64,000 nt of DNA, taken from positions 62,001 through 126,000 of the forward strand of contig NZ_RZMW01000003.1 in assembly GCF_003992625.1 (NCBI RefSeq), in the 5' to 3' direction. Both the position numbers and the translations under genes were made by a program. The stretch comes from Pelagibacterium lentulum (lineage in GTDB: Bacteria > Pseudomonadota > Alphaproteobacteria > Rhizobiales > Devosiaceae). This document shows positions 1 to 8,537 of the stretch, piece after piece (positions within the stretch are counted from its first letter, which is position 1; each line of letters begins with the position of its first letter). Below the pieces are notes generated by a model. It searched no databases. It was given only the letters and a program-made list of their open reading frames with translations, and had not been told where the DNA came from.

Positions 1-55
1 TCGTTCTGTTCCATGCGGCTGAAAAATTGTCCTGAGCGATGCTCATGTGCCCAAC

Positions 56-81
56 CGGTTGATCGCACCTTCGATCAACCG
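56..81. repeat. perfect 10-bp inverted repeat (stem-loop)
   Basis: CGGTTGATCG and CGATCAACCG face each other across a 6-base loop. No T-run follows on either strand, so this looks less like a terminator than an operator or a structural element. The rest of positions 1-286 shows no convincing gene. It is the leader of the transglutaminase-like gene that starts at 287. Confidence 0.5.
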
Positions 82-286
82 AGTATGACGCAGGACGAAT
101 AATCTGGAAATGGGTAGCACCATCAATAAGTCACCCTCGCGCGGAACGGGGCTGGCTATTTGCCGCGCGGCTTGATCCAGCGCGTGTCACGCGGCCGAAT
201 GCCCTGAACTTTCTTCACAGGTAGAAAGCATTTTTAAAGATGCCTGCCGCAATGATGCCTTCAGCACTGCATACGGAGGCGTCAAT

Positions 287-844
287 ATGGATTTACGTTC
301 TTTTGCGCTTAGCGCCAGTTTCGCCTTATTCGGACTCTCTGGGACTGCGGCTTATAGTTATGATAGTTCCAGCCCGGCTGCGCAGATCAAGACCGCAGCC
401 CCAACGGCAGCCCCTGTCGGCCTTCAGGTTTTTTGCCTTGGCAACGCGCATCATTGCACCTCGAGCAATGTAAGTGTCGTTGAAATGAGCCAGGATCTGA
501 TGGCCATGCTCAATCGTGTCAATGGGTCGGTCAATCGCTCTATTCGACCGCGTGTGCGTTCGACCCAGGTTTGGGAGCTTGGCGCCCGCTCAGGCGATTG
601 CAAGGATTATTCGCTTAACAAGCGCGCCCAACTGGTTGCCCTGGGTGTTCCGGCTGGTGCCTTGCGCATAGCGATTGGCTATACCGCACGCGGGGAAGGT
701 CATGCCGTTCTGGTGGTGCGAACCAGTGCTGGCGATCTGGTGCTCGACAATCTGACAAACCAGATCAAGCCATTTCATCAGACCGGGCACCGTCTGATCG
801 CCATATCGAACGGCGATTTGCGCAAGTGGAACACGATCGTCTGA
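287..844 (+). CDS. exported transglutaminase-like cysteine peptidase (BTLCP family)
   Basis: This 185-residue protein begins with a signal peptide (hydrophobic stretch at about residues 6-22). It carries the transglutaminase-type triad layout: Cys105 in GDCKDY, His139 in GHAVLVV and Asp154 in LVLDNL. These features match the bacterial transglutaminase-like cysteine proteinase family (PF06035), whose members are periplasmic and often lie near type I secretion, c-di-GMP or surface-adhesion genes. The ATG follows a GGAGG-type ribosome site at about 276. The gene is convergent with the polysaccharide operon and only 15 bases from its last gene. Its substrate is unknown. A role in cell-surface processing is inference. 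Confidence 0.85.
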   Translation: MDLRSFALSASFALFGLSGTAAYSYDSSSPAAQIKTAAPTAAPVGLQVFCLGNAHHCTSSNVSVVEMSQDLMAMLNRVNGSVNRSIRPRVRSTQVWELGARSGDCKDYSLNKRAQLVALGVPAGALRIAIGYTARGEGHAVLVVRTSAGDLVLDNLTNQIKPFHQTGHRLIAISNGDLRKWNTIV

Positions 845-859
845 TTGCCTGCCTATCGA

Positions 860-2038
860 TCAAGTGCCGACGAGCGATTCATAAAAGCGCTCATATTGAC
901 TTGCGATATATGCCGGATCGAAACGCCTGGCATAGCTGACTGCGTTGGCGGATAGAGTGGCAAAATCGGTTCCGGCGAGGCGAGCGATGGCCTCTTTTAG
1001 GTTGTCAGGGCTTTCGGGATCAAAAAGTTCCCCGGTCTTGCCGGGCTCGATCAATTCCGGAATGCCCCCTTTGTTGGCGCCCAGTACCGGCAGCCCAAAT
1101 GACATTGCCTCGATAACAACCCGACCGAACGGTTCGTTCCAGCGCGAGGGCACGACCAGCGCATCGATCTGCTCAAAGAGCTCTCCGGGGCTGATAAAGC
1201 CGCGAAACTGCAGCCGTTGCGGGTCGGCTCTGGCTTTAAGGGCGGTCACGAATGGCTCTGGACCTGCACCCGCAACAACGCCCCGTAGTCCGGGATCGGC
1301 ATTGATTGTATCGACGAAGAGGTCAGCGCCCTTGTGGGGGCTTAACTGGCCAATAAAGCCCAGAGTAAGCGGCCTGTCTGCCGGACGAGGCCGTTTTGAG
1401 CCGGGCACCTTTGCGATCGGATTGTAGATAACGGCATTTGGTGACTTCTCGAAGTGCGCGAAAAAGCCCTGATGAACCTGCCGGGAATATTGGCTGACAA
1501 AGACATAGCCGTCGCTTCGGCCAACACCGAAACGGCGCGGTGCTGTCAGAATGGCGCAGGAGCGGCATTGATATGAACAAGGCCTGCCAGCGCGGAACAT
1601 GCTGGCACGCCAGCAGCCCAGATAGTAGTCGCGCGGCGTATGAACATATTTTGTATCGGGGCGTTTTGTGAGCAGAAGGCTCAACGGGGAAAAGCCGTAA
1701 AGACAATTTGTATGCACCACTTGGGGTGCCAGGTCTCCGAGCGCATCATTGATCTGGCGTGCGGCAAGCAGATTGACGTCATCGATCAGGCGCCAGGCTA
1801 GACGTTTTACAAGATGGTGATCTTTTTGCTCGGCAACGCTAAACAGGTTTGGGGTCGGCAATCTGACAATGTTAACGCCGTTGCGCGTTTCGTACTCTAT
1901 GCCTTTTTCAGGCGCGCAGGTTATGACGTCAATCCTGTGGCCGCGAGCGGCCAGTGTTTCGCCAATCACTTGCACCGACCGTTCCGATCCGCCCTTTCCA
2001 TAGGGCGCGTACCAGGAGTTCAGGTAAACGATGTGCAT
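860..2038 (-). CDS. family 4 glycosyltransferase
   Basis: This 392-residue retaining GT-B glycosyltransferase has a Gly-rich N-terminal loop (GKGGSE at 15-20), a nucleotide-sugar domain starting near LGFIGQLSPHKG (226-237), and the GT4 acidic pair E302/E310 in EPFGRVVIEA. It is probably a cytoplasmic enzyme that adds one sugar to the repeat unit of the polysaccharide made by this operon. The donor and linkage cannot be read from sequence. A cluster of four cysteines (C143, C154, C158, C161) lies between the two domains and resembles a small metal-binding insert. It is the last gene of the minus-strand operon, about 60 bases after the methyltransferase-like gene. Confidence 0.9.
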   Translation of the reverse strand: MHIVYLNSWYAPYGKGGSERSVQVIGETLAARGHRIDVITCAPEKGIEYETRNGVNIVRLPTPNLFSVAEQKDHHLVKRLAWRLIDDVNLLAARQINDALGDLAPQVVHTNCLYGFSPLSLLLTKRPDTKYVHTPRDYYLGCWRASMFRAGRPCSYQCRSCAILTAPRRFGVGRSDGYVFVSQYSRQVHQGFFAHFEKSPNAVIYNPIAKVPGSKRPRPADRPLTLGFIGQLSPHKGADLFVDTINADPGLRGVVAGAGPEPFVTALKARADPQRLQFRGFISPGELFEQIDALVVPSRWNEPFGRVVIEAMSFGLPVLGANKGGIPELIEPGKTGELFDPESPDNLKEAIARLAGTDFATLSANAVSYARRFDPAYIASQYERFYESLVGT

Positions 2039-2097
2039 CGGCGCCCTGCCTGGCGAGCATCACGAAACCAATGCGTGTGCGGATTGTACGCCACCGT

Positions 2098-3132
2098 TCA
2101 GGACGCGCTGCCTGCGCGCTCTAATACCGTAGTCGCATGCGTCCAGGTTGAGACGTTGCAGATATCTTTCACATCCCAATCGACGCCGATACGATCCCCT
2201 TTCGATACCGGTATGGCCTCGCTCCGGATGAAATGGCAGTTCCAACTCGTCCGGCGGTCATTTGGCCCATTCTGAATAAAGATTTCGTCGTCAAAAAGCG
2301 TCTTGAAATAAAGACAATATCCATCGATTTCGCCGTCCTGAACGATGCTGCGCTGCTGATGCCAGGTGCATCCAAACGTATCGGAGCCGGCTTGATAAAG
2401 ATCGAACTTGAACACCGGTTCGGGATTGCACAGCAAATGCTCCACCTCATCGGGCAATATGCGCCGTTGCAGGGTCGTTCTTGCCAACGCGCTGAAATCT
2501 TTGCTTTCCTGAATGAACCGCCTGGTTCCACTGAACTTTAGCCCGAAAAGATCGCGCTCCCAGAGAAAGGGCATTTTGTAGCTCGGCTTGAGGCTGACGG
2601 GCTCAAGAAACAGCTCGAATTTCGAGGGCAGGATCTTGCCGCCGGGAGCCAATATGCGATCACGCAGATCCGTAATGTTCTGGATCAGGTATTCGTTGAA
2701 CAGTTCCGAGCCCATCTGCTCGTGGATGATCGCCGTCACCTTCTCCTGGGGCGCGAAGCTCCGGCTATGCCCTTTGAAAAAGACAACATTGTCTATGTCG
2801 TTGTCCTTTGCCAGAAACTCCGCCATTTCAATGATATCGCTATGATCGATGGCGTAAACTTTGCGGGCGCCGGCCTTGGATGCAAACATTGCCAGGATTC
2901 CGGTGCCGGTTCCAAGGTCAACGGCAATGTCGCCTGGCGAGATATATTTTTTAATTGCCTTATAATATGCGGAAACGCGCGATTCATCGGCAAGCATTCT
3001 TTCGTGAATCTCAGGCTTTGTGAAATATCTTTTGTTTCGGATTTCCATGATTTTTTCATGGATGTAAGGGATGTCCTGAAGATAGTTCTTCACGGCATTT
3101 GCCTGTTTGAAAATCATACTTCCAATCGACAT
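2098..3132 (-). CDS. PRMT-like class I SAM-dependent methyltransferase
   Basis: A Rossmann methyltransferase of 344 residues from the ATG at 3132, which has AAAGGG five bases upstream. The frame is open to a TTG at 3195. Motif I is VDLGTGTGI (71-79), followed by SKAGARKVYAID. The stretch HEQMGSELFNEY (137-148) keeps both glutamates of the double-E loop that binds the substrate arginine in protein arginine methyltransferases. Near the C terminus, TSW (295-297) sits where PRMTs have the THW loop. A C-terminal beta-rich region of PRMT-like length follows. Such enzymes are common in eukaryotes and uncommon in bacteria. The neighbours (flippase, glycosyltransferase) suggest a target in polysaccharide assembly, but the substrate is unknown. 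Automatic pipelines might label it a ribosomal protein L11 methyltransferase. Confidence 0.8.
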   Translation of the reverse strand: MSIGSMIFKQANAVKNYLQDIPYIHEKIMEIRNKRYFTKPEIHERMLADESRVSAYYKAIKKYISPGDIAVDLGTGTGILAMFASKAGARKVYAIDHSDIIEMAEFLAKDNDIDNVVFFKGHSRSFAPQEKVTAIIHEQMGSELFNEYLIQNITDLRDRILAPGGKILPSKFELFLEPVSLKPSYKMPFLWERDLFGLKFSGTRRFIQESKDFSALARTTLQRRILPDEVEHLLCNPEPVFKFDLYQAGSDTFGCTWHQQRSIVQDGEIDGYCLYFKTLFDDEIFIQNGPNDRRTSWNCHFIRSEAIPVSKGDRIGVDWDVKDICNVSTWTHATTVLERAGSAS

Positions 3133-3271
3133 TTGAACCCTTTCGGTAAGCGTATTGATCAAGTCCTGTTTTGCCGCGAAATCTCCGTCTGCCAACGATA
3201 GCTCAGCCTTTTTTCTTTAGAAAGTCATTTGATTGGCAGTATTCGTGTTGTCTCTCACTTTGATGGCATAA

Positions 3272-4582
3272 TCAGTTTGCCCTGCCTTTTGCCAGATTCA
3301 AAATCCAGATGATCAGCACGCTGTTGTGAGCGACGCTGAGGGTACAGAAAACGGCAACGGCTGTCAGTGAGCTGCCGCCGAACGCAATTACCAGTGCGAA
3401 GCCGAGCGCCTTGCAGGCCAGTGCTACAACTTCAATGAGTAGGAATTGGCGTTGGACTTTAATGACAGGAATGGCTGCCAGACTTGGCCGATTGATGAAG
3501 GCAAAAAATAACCAGAGACTGATCCATCGGGCATAGTCGCCCGCTCCGGACCATTGCTCGCCCAGCACAAGGCTGAACAGCGGTTCGCCCCATATTATAA
3601 CGGCGCCAAATGGGACGATGCCCAGCCCGAAAAGGCGGATCGTATAGGTTCTGACAAGCGGATAGATCTGCTGACCGCTGCGGTCCTTCTCGGCGAGGCC
3701 TGGATAAATGACATCGGAAACGGCTTTGCCGACAAGCGTAACGGGGATTGCGAGGATGGTTGCGGCCATCGTGAAATATCCCGCTGCCATAATGTCGAAA
3801 AAACTGGCAAGCGTCAGGATGGGAATACTCTGGGAAATTGAATTGAGCAGAATCTGAGGAGATCGATAAAACAGGAAATCGATATATCGGAGTGCAGCGT
3901 TGCGCAGATGGAGCAGCCTGAAGTGCGTCGCACCCAATGCGCCATGCCTTATGGCGGCACCTGCATTTGCGAAAAACATGAGTGCCAGGCCCGCGACATA
4001 TATCGAAATCAGGGTCAAGGCCGACGGGGCGACAAAGCCGGCACCAAGCCGGATTGCGTTGTTGAATATTGCAACGAGGACCACGACGACGGCAATCTCG
4101 CGGAACCGGTGCTCGCGGATCAGCCATTGAACCGCAGCCTCATTGAGGGCGAAACACCAGATCGCCACCGCAATGAGAGGAATAAGCGCATATCCGGATA
4201 TGGTGACAAGCGAGAAGGGATAAAGGGCAACTGCACCCAACCCGATTGTCAGAAGCGACAGACAGACAAAGGATGCGATCGCAAGGCTCAACGCGACTAG
4301 ATGTCTGGCATGATCGGGCTTTTGCGGCAAAACGACGGCAAGGGGGTAAGCAAAAGCGGCGATCGGTCCCACAATGCCGATGATGGCTGTCACTGTGCCA
4401 AGGACGCCCCATGCTTCAGGGCCGAACAATCTTGCAATTATGGGCACAAAGGCCATGGATACAGCCTGCGCAAGCGTCGTGCCGAGCGTTACCGTGCCGA
4501 TATTGCGCATTTGCGGGTCGTCCAGCCAGGATTTCCCCGATGCTCTCCATTTGACCATAAAGGCCTGATTGAGCCGGTGCAT
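3272..4582 (-). CDS. Wzx-type oligosaccharide flippase
   Basis: This 436-residue polytopic inner-membrane protein has about a dozen hydrophobic segments and the layout of the MOP-superfamily polysaccharide transporters. Such proteins flip lipid-linked repeat units to the periplasm. The ATG at 4582 has an AGGGG site nine bases upstream. A TTG at 4588 would overlap the stop of the preceding gene (4585-4587). Either way, it is tightly coupled to the asparagine-synthase-like gene. Together with the Wzy-like protein at 9364 and the Wzz/kinase at 6414, it defines a Wzx/Wzy-type pathway. Confidence 0.88.
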   Translation of the reverse strand: MHRLNQAFMVKWRASGKSWLDDPQMRNIGTVTLGTTLAQAVSMAFVPIIARLFGPEAWGVLGTVTAIIGIVGPIAAFAYPLAVVLPQKPDHARHLVALSLAIASFVCLSLLTIGLGAVALYPFSLVTISGYALIPLIAVAIWCFALNEAAVQWLIREHRFREIAVVVVLVAIFNNAIRLGAGFVAPSALTLISIYVAGLALMFFANAGAAIRHGALGATHFRLLHLRNAALRYIDFLFYRSPQILLNSISQSIPILTLASFFDIMAAGYFTMAATILAIPVTLVGKAVSDVIYPGLAEKDRSGQQIYPLVRTYTIRLFGLGIVPFGAVIIWGEPLFSLVLGEQWSGAGDYARWISLWLFFAFINRPSLAAIPVIKVQRQFLLIEVVALACKALGFALVIAFGGSSLTAVAVFCTLSVAHNSVLIIWILNLAKGRAN

Positions 4583-4584
4583 GG

Positions 4585-6336
4585 TCAATGGCCCCTGAGT
4601 TGCGCGAGGACCTGAAGCAAGTTGACCTTCTGGCTGACAAGAAGCTCGGATCCCGAAAACATCGACTTCAGCCGCTCTATGGTCAAATCGGGGTGAAGAA
4701 GAGTTCCCGTCGCAACAACTTCTTCGACCTGCGCCTTAAAGCAGTCAGATGCAAGGTCTGCTGTCCAATCGTTCCAAGGTCCCTGGTTGCCTGTCTTTCT
4801 GACAATTCCTGCAAGGCGTCGTGAGATCCAGACGCTCGCGCGTAGTCCGAAATTGAGCTGCCAGGGCAGATGAGGAAAGCCACCATCGGCGTGGCGGATG
4901 TGGCGAGTGGATTGCAGCACCGGCGCCGCAGCGGCGTTAAACAAGCGCCGATTGAGCTTCCAGGATTGCGGTACGGCAGCAGAAATTCTGATGACGTCGC
5001 TGGATGTGAAGGGTTCGTAGCTGGCATAAAGACGGCGCGCAATGTTGATATTGGGGTTACCCATATCCATGCCAGCGGGCCAGAACGTGCTCCATTCCTC
5101 GGCACTTTGCGGGCGGAGTTGTTCCAATAAAGACAAATGGGTCCGCCTGCGTTCATCCACTGCCAGCGTCAATTCGTCGGGTAATGCACGCGCGGCCCGT
5201 TGATTGCTCAAGCGGCGACCAGGTAACTTGATTTCGGGCATGATTGGCATGCGCCCGGTCGGCGGATATTTCTTTATGTCGCATCCCTTGATCAAGACGT
5301 CGGAGAAATAGCCACCAAAGACTCTTGGATGGCTTGCCAGTTCAAATCGGCGATGAAAGTCGTAGGAATGGGCGTGGATGGTTTCCGCGCCGCGGCCGAT
5401 AAGCCGGCCGGCGGCTTGCATATGACGCAAGTAATGATGGGGCTCGCGCAGCCCGAAATTGAATTTTATGCCAAGCGTTTTGCAAACATCGGCGGCTATT
5501 TTTGCTTCGCGGTTCCATTGATCGGCAAAAGCAAAACCTGAGATGCTGACATGTTCTGGCAAAAGCGAGCCGATCAGTCTGGAATCTTCGCCCGCACTGA
5601 TCAGGATCGCTGCCTCATCTATGTCCCGGCATGCACCGGTTACGCAGTTGGAAAGAGCGGTGCGCAGATCGGCGGCAGCGTCCTTGATTTTGCCATAGTG
5701 AACCTGTTCGCGTGGCTGCCAATAAATGTCCTGCGCCTTGATGTCGTCGCACCCATTTTTGAACACGGAAACGCTTGCCGGGGGCAACTGGCGTATTTCA
5801 GTGTAGGCGGTATAGGGAAACGTTATTGAACCATAGGTGATGAAGTCGACAAGCGAGACGGGATCAGGCTTGCCAACCCTACCTGAGAGTTCCGCCAAGG
5901 TATCGATATGAGTGCCAATGCACAATTCGGAGCCAGCACCTTTCTTGTAAAAGGCCGGAATTAGCGCCATCATGTCTACAATCGCTGAGACGTGACCGGA
6001 ACTTTTGTCGATAGCAAAGATGAAAAATGGTCCGCTAAGCGTGGCACTCCAATCGCAATCTGAAGTTTGTAGCCAGATGTCGTAGATCAGCTTGCTGGTT
6101 GCGGGGCGCCATTGTGAAGGTGCGCTGGCAAGCAACGGACCACCCAAAACGCAGAACAGGTGACGCTCATTGTCGATGACGGGAAACCCGGCATAAATGC
6201 TCGCGCTTATTGCAACGCTTCCCCACTCACCGTGAAATTCAGCGATAGGGGGCGGGGCATCCTCATAAATTGCGCCAATCCACTCAGAAAGCTGTCCTTG
6301 CGGGCATTTGCGGTTCGAGTAAAGGACATCGCTCAT
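4585..6336 (-). CDS. asparagine synthase-like protein lacking the N-terminal nucleophile Cys
   Basis: This 583-residue protein has the two-domain outline of class II asparagine synthetases. Residues 1 to about 200 correspond to the Ntn-glutaminase fold and residues 240-560 to the ATP-pyrophosphatase synthetase domain. The PP-loop is recognisable as SAGEDS (247-252) in place of the usual SGGxDS. The chain begins MSDVLY, so the catalytic Cys2 of a working glutaminase is missing, and ammonia may come from elsewhere or the domain may be structural. Homologues occur in polysaccharide clusters, where amidation of sugar acids has been proposed. Its acceptor here is unknown. Confidence 0.8.
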   Translation of the reverse strand: MSDVLYSNRKCPQGQLSEWIGAIYEDAPPPIAEFHGEWGSVAISASIYAGFPVIDNERHLFCVLGGPLLASAPSQWRPATSKLIYDIWLQTSDCDWSATLSGPFFIFAIDKSSGHVSAIVDMMALIPAFYKKGAGSELCIGTHIDTLAELSGRVGKPDPVSLVDFITYGSITFPYTAYTEIRQLPPASVSVFKNGCDDIKAQDIYWQPREQVHYGKIKDAAADLRTALSNCVTGACRDIDEAAILISAGEDSRLIGSLLPEHVSISGFAFADQWNREAKIAADVCKTLGIKFNFGLREPHHYLRHMQAAGRLIGRGAETIHAHSYDFHRRFELASHPRVFGGYFSDVLIKGCDIKKYPPTGRMPIMPEIKLPGRRLSNQRAARALPDELTLAVDERRRTHLSLLEQLRPQSAEEWSTFWPAGMDMGNPNINIARRLYASYEPFTSSDVIRISAAVPQSWKLNRRLFNAAAAPVLQSTRHIRHADGGFPHLPWQLNFGLRASVWISRRLAGIVRKTGNQGPWNDWTADLASDCFKAQVEEVVATGTLLHPDLTIERLKSMFSGSELLVSQKVNLLQVLAQLRGH

Positions 6337-6413
6337 GGTTTGCCGGCTGATGGAAGGTGCGCGTTTGGGGCAATATGCTCAGAAAGATGCTGCACCATCA
6401 TCTGGCGTCCTGG

Positions 6414-8537
6414 TCAATCTTCGTCGAAATATTCTGCGTAATAGGATGACTTGGCGCGGGAGAACTGAAACTGGTTTAGGACGATTATGCTCGGCACTTC
6501 CTGTTCAAGCGACAATCTGAGTTGTTCAAAGGCTCTTTGAGCGTCCTTCTGAGCTGTCGCAGCCCAGCGTAGAACGAAAACAGCAGCCGTTGCATGGCGC
6601 GCGAGGTAAATCGTATCGACAATCGGTTCGAGAGGCGGTGTGTCAAGAACGATGATTTCATAGCGGCTTCTGCCTGCGTTTAGAACCTTCTCGAAATTAG
6701 CGCTAGTGAGCAATTGATCAGTTGATGCTTGGGGCGGGCGCGTGCTGGTGAGGATGTGTAGACCACTAGGGTCCACTTGAACAAGTTGGTCGAGGTATTC
6801 GATTTGAGCCTTGCCGTTCAGAAGGTCTAGCAAGCCATCAGACTGACCGACGTCGATATAGGTATGAACGGCCGGTTTGCGCAGGTCGCAATCGATAAGC
6901 AGTGTCTTGTGGCCCGCCAGAGCATAAACCCGCGCCAACGAGAGCGCTATAGTGGTTTTGCCGTCGCCGGGCAGAGCAGAAGTGACCAGCATGATTGGTG
7001 GCTCTTGGCGTTCCTCTGCCCGTCCAGTCTTCAGTTGTCGCAAACTGCGATCAATAGATGCGCGAATTCGACGGATCGATTCGCTGTAGATCGAAACCGG
7101 CGCAGCGATAACGGCGGTCGTGGGCGAGTTACCTTGTACGAGATAGCGAGGAACCTCGACGACATTGGGGGTTTTGAAAAGATCGACGGCTTGTTCCGAG
7201 GATGTGACGCCGCCGACAAAGTTTTCCCTCAAATAGCCTAGCCCCACGCCTGCGGCAGCGCCCAGCACAAGGGCGGCGCCGATAAACAGCACCGGATTGG
7301 GGAAGGAGGGCGCCGAAGGCGGCATCGCTTCGGAAACCACACGTGCGTCGGCCAATTGGGTGTGCGCCTGCAAGCGCAAGTCGTTCGAGCGCTCCATCAA
7401 TGCCTGGTATTGCAGGCGCGCCAGTTCAGCAGCCTGCTGCAATTCGAATACCGAGGTTAGGGCATCGGCAGGCAGATCGCTGCTTACAACTGTTGAACGT
7501 ATCTGCTGTCGTAATCGAGCCGTTTCGGCCTGGAGCGAAGAAGCCTGCTCTCGAAGCCCTTGGGTTGCCTGTTGGCTGTGTGCTGCGATGCTTGCTTCAA
7601 TCTCTTCAAGCTCGGCCCGCAGGCCCAAAGCAGTTTCCGATTCCGGCTCAACCGCTTGCAGCGCGGCCACGATGCCCTCCCGGTCCTCAAGCAATAAAAA
7701 AGTGTCATCGGTGTCTATTGCATTTAAGAGGCCCGCCCAATCGGCGCTGGCCAGATTGGTATCCAGTTGCCGGGCTTGTTCCAGCAACAGGTCGCGCTCC
7801 CGCGTTATATCTCTGAGGCGCGATTGAAGCAGCGCGGCTTGGATCGTGATGCCCTGATCGGAGGTCTCGTCTATATAGTTGGAAATGAAGGAGTCGAGAT
7901 TGGACTCAGAGGCGACTACGGCCCGTCTGACCTCATTGAGACGGCTGTCGAGCACCGACTGGCTTGCAAGTACGGCCTCAACCTTACGGGTGACCTGATG
8001 ATGGATATATGTTTCAGCGACGAGGTTGGAGAGTTGTGCTGCCTTTTGAGGGTTTTCAGACTGGACCGAGACGCTGATCAGATAGGTCATGCCATGCCGT
8101 TGGACAGTGAGTGCGCGGCGCAATTGTGCAAGGGCGCTGCGTTCAGCAGTGTCGCTCGCATTGGCACGGTTGGTGAAAGGGAGAAACAGTGATCGCGCCT
8201 GCGCAAGAGGGCCGACGCGGCGCCCAAATTCAGGATCCTGACCAAGTCCGCCGCGCGCGATAACGTCGAGCAGAACGGCATCAGATCTTATGATTTCGGC
8301 CTCACCTTCAATGCGGGCATTCTCGTTCACGGAAGATGAGGTAGCGGCATCGCCTGTCAACGCGTCAATTCCGCGAGGATCGACAACGAGCAAGGTGGAT
8401 GAAGTATAAACAGGGGACAGGGCGGCCAGCGCCAAACCGGCGAGTGCTAGTGCCAGTGCGATTGTTACGATTATCAGTTTGGATTGGCGCTTCAGGAGAT
8501 TGAGCGCCGCTCTGATGTCGAATTCATCGCTACTCAT
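6414..8537 (-). CDS. polysaccharide co-polymerase fused to BY-type tyrosine autokinase
   Basis: This 707-residue Wzc-like inner-membrane protein has a cytoplasmic N terminus, a membrane span near residues 25-45, a long periplasmic coiled-coil Wzz region, a second span near PVLFIGAALVLGAAAGVGLG, and then a cytoplasmic kinase. The kinase has Walker A SALPGDGKTT, Walker A' LLIDCDLRKP and Walker B IIVLDTPP. The C terminus is tyrosine-rich (SSYYAEYFDED), the usual autophosphorylation cluster. Such proteins set chain length and export of capsule or exopolysaccharide. I chose the ATG at 8537, with GAGGAG upstream, over the ATG at 8561. It overlaps the phosphatase gene by eight bases, which suggests translational coupling. 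Confidence 0.93.
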   Translation of the reverse strand: MSSDEFDIRAALNLLKRQSKLIIVTIALALALAGLALAALSPVYTSSTLLVVDPRGIDALTGDAATSSSVNENARIEGEAEIIRSDAVLLDVIARGGLGQDPEFGRRVGPLAQARSLFLPFTNRANASDTAERSALAQLRRALTVQRHGMTYLISVSVQSENPQKAAQLSNLVAETYIHHQVTRKVEAVLASQSVLDSRLNEVRRAVVASESNLDSFISNYIDETSDQGITIQAALLQSRLRDITRERDLLLEQARQLDTNLASADWAGLLNAIDTDDTFLLLEDREGIVAALQAVEPESETALGLRAELEEIEASIAAHSQQATQGLREQASSLQAETARLRQQIRSTVVSSDLPADALTSVFELQQAAELARLQYQALMERSNDLRLQAHTQLADARVVSEAMPPSAPSFPNPVLFIGAALVLGAAAGVGLGYLRENFVGGVTSSEQAVDLFKTPNVVEVPRYLVQGNSPTTAVIAAPVSIYSESIRRIRASIDRSLRQLKTGRAEERQEPPIMLVTSALPGDGKTTIALSLARVYALAGHKTLLIDCDLRKPAVHTYIDVGQSDGLLDLLNGKAQIEYLDQLVQVDPSGLHILTSTRPPQASTDQLLTSANFEKVLNAGRSRYEIIVLDTPPLEPIVDTIYLARHATAAVFVLRWAATAQKDAQRAFEQLRLSLEQEVPSIIVLNQFQFSRAKSSYYAEYFDED

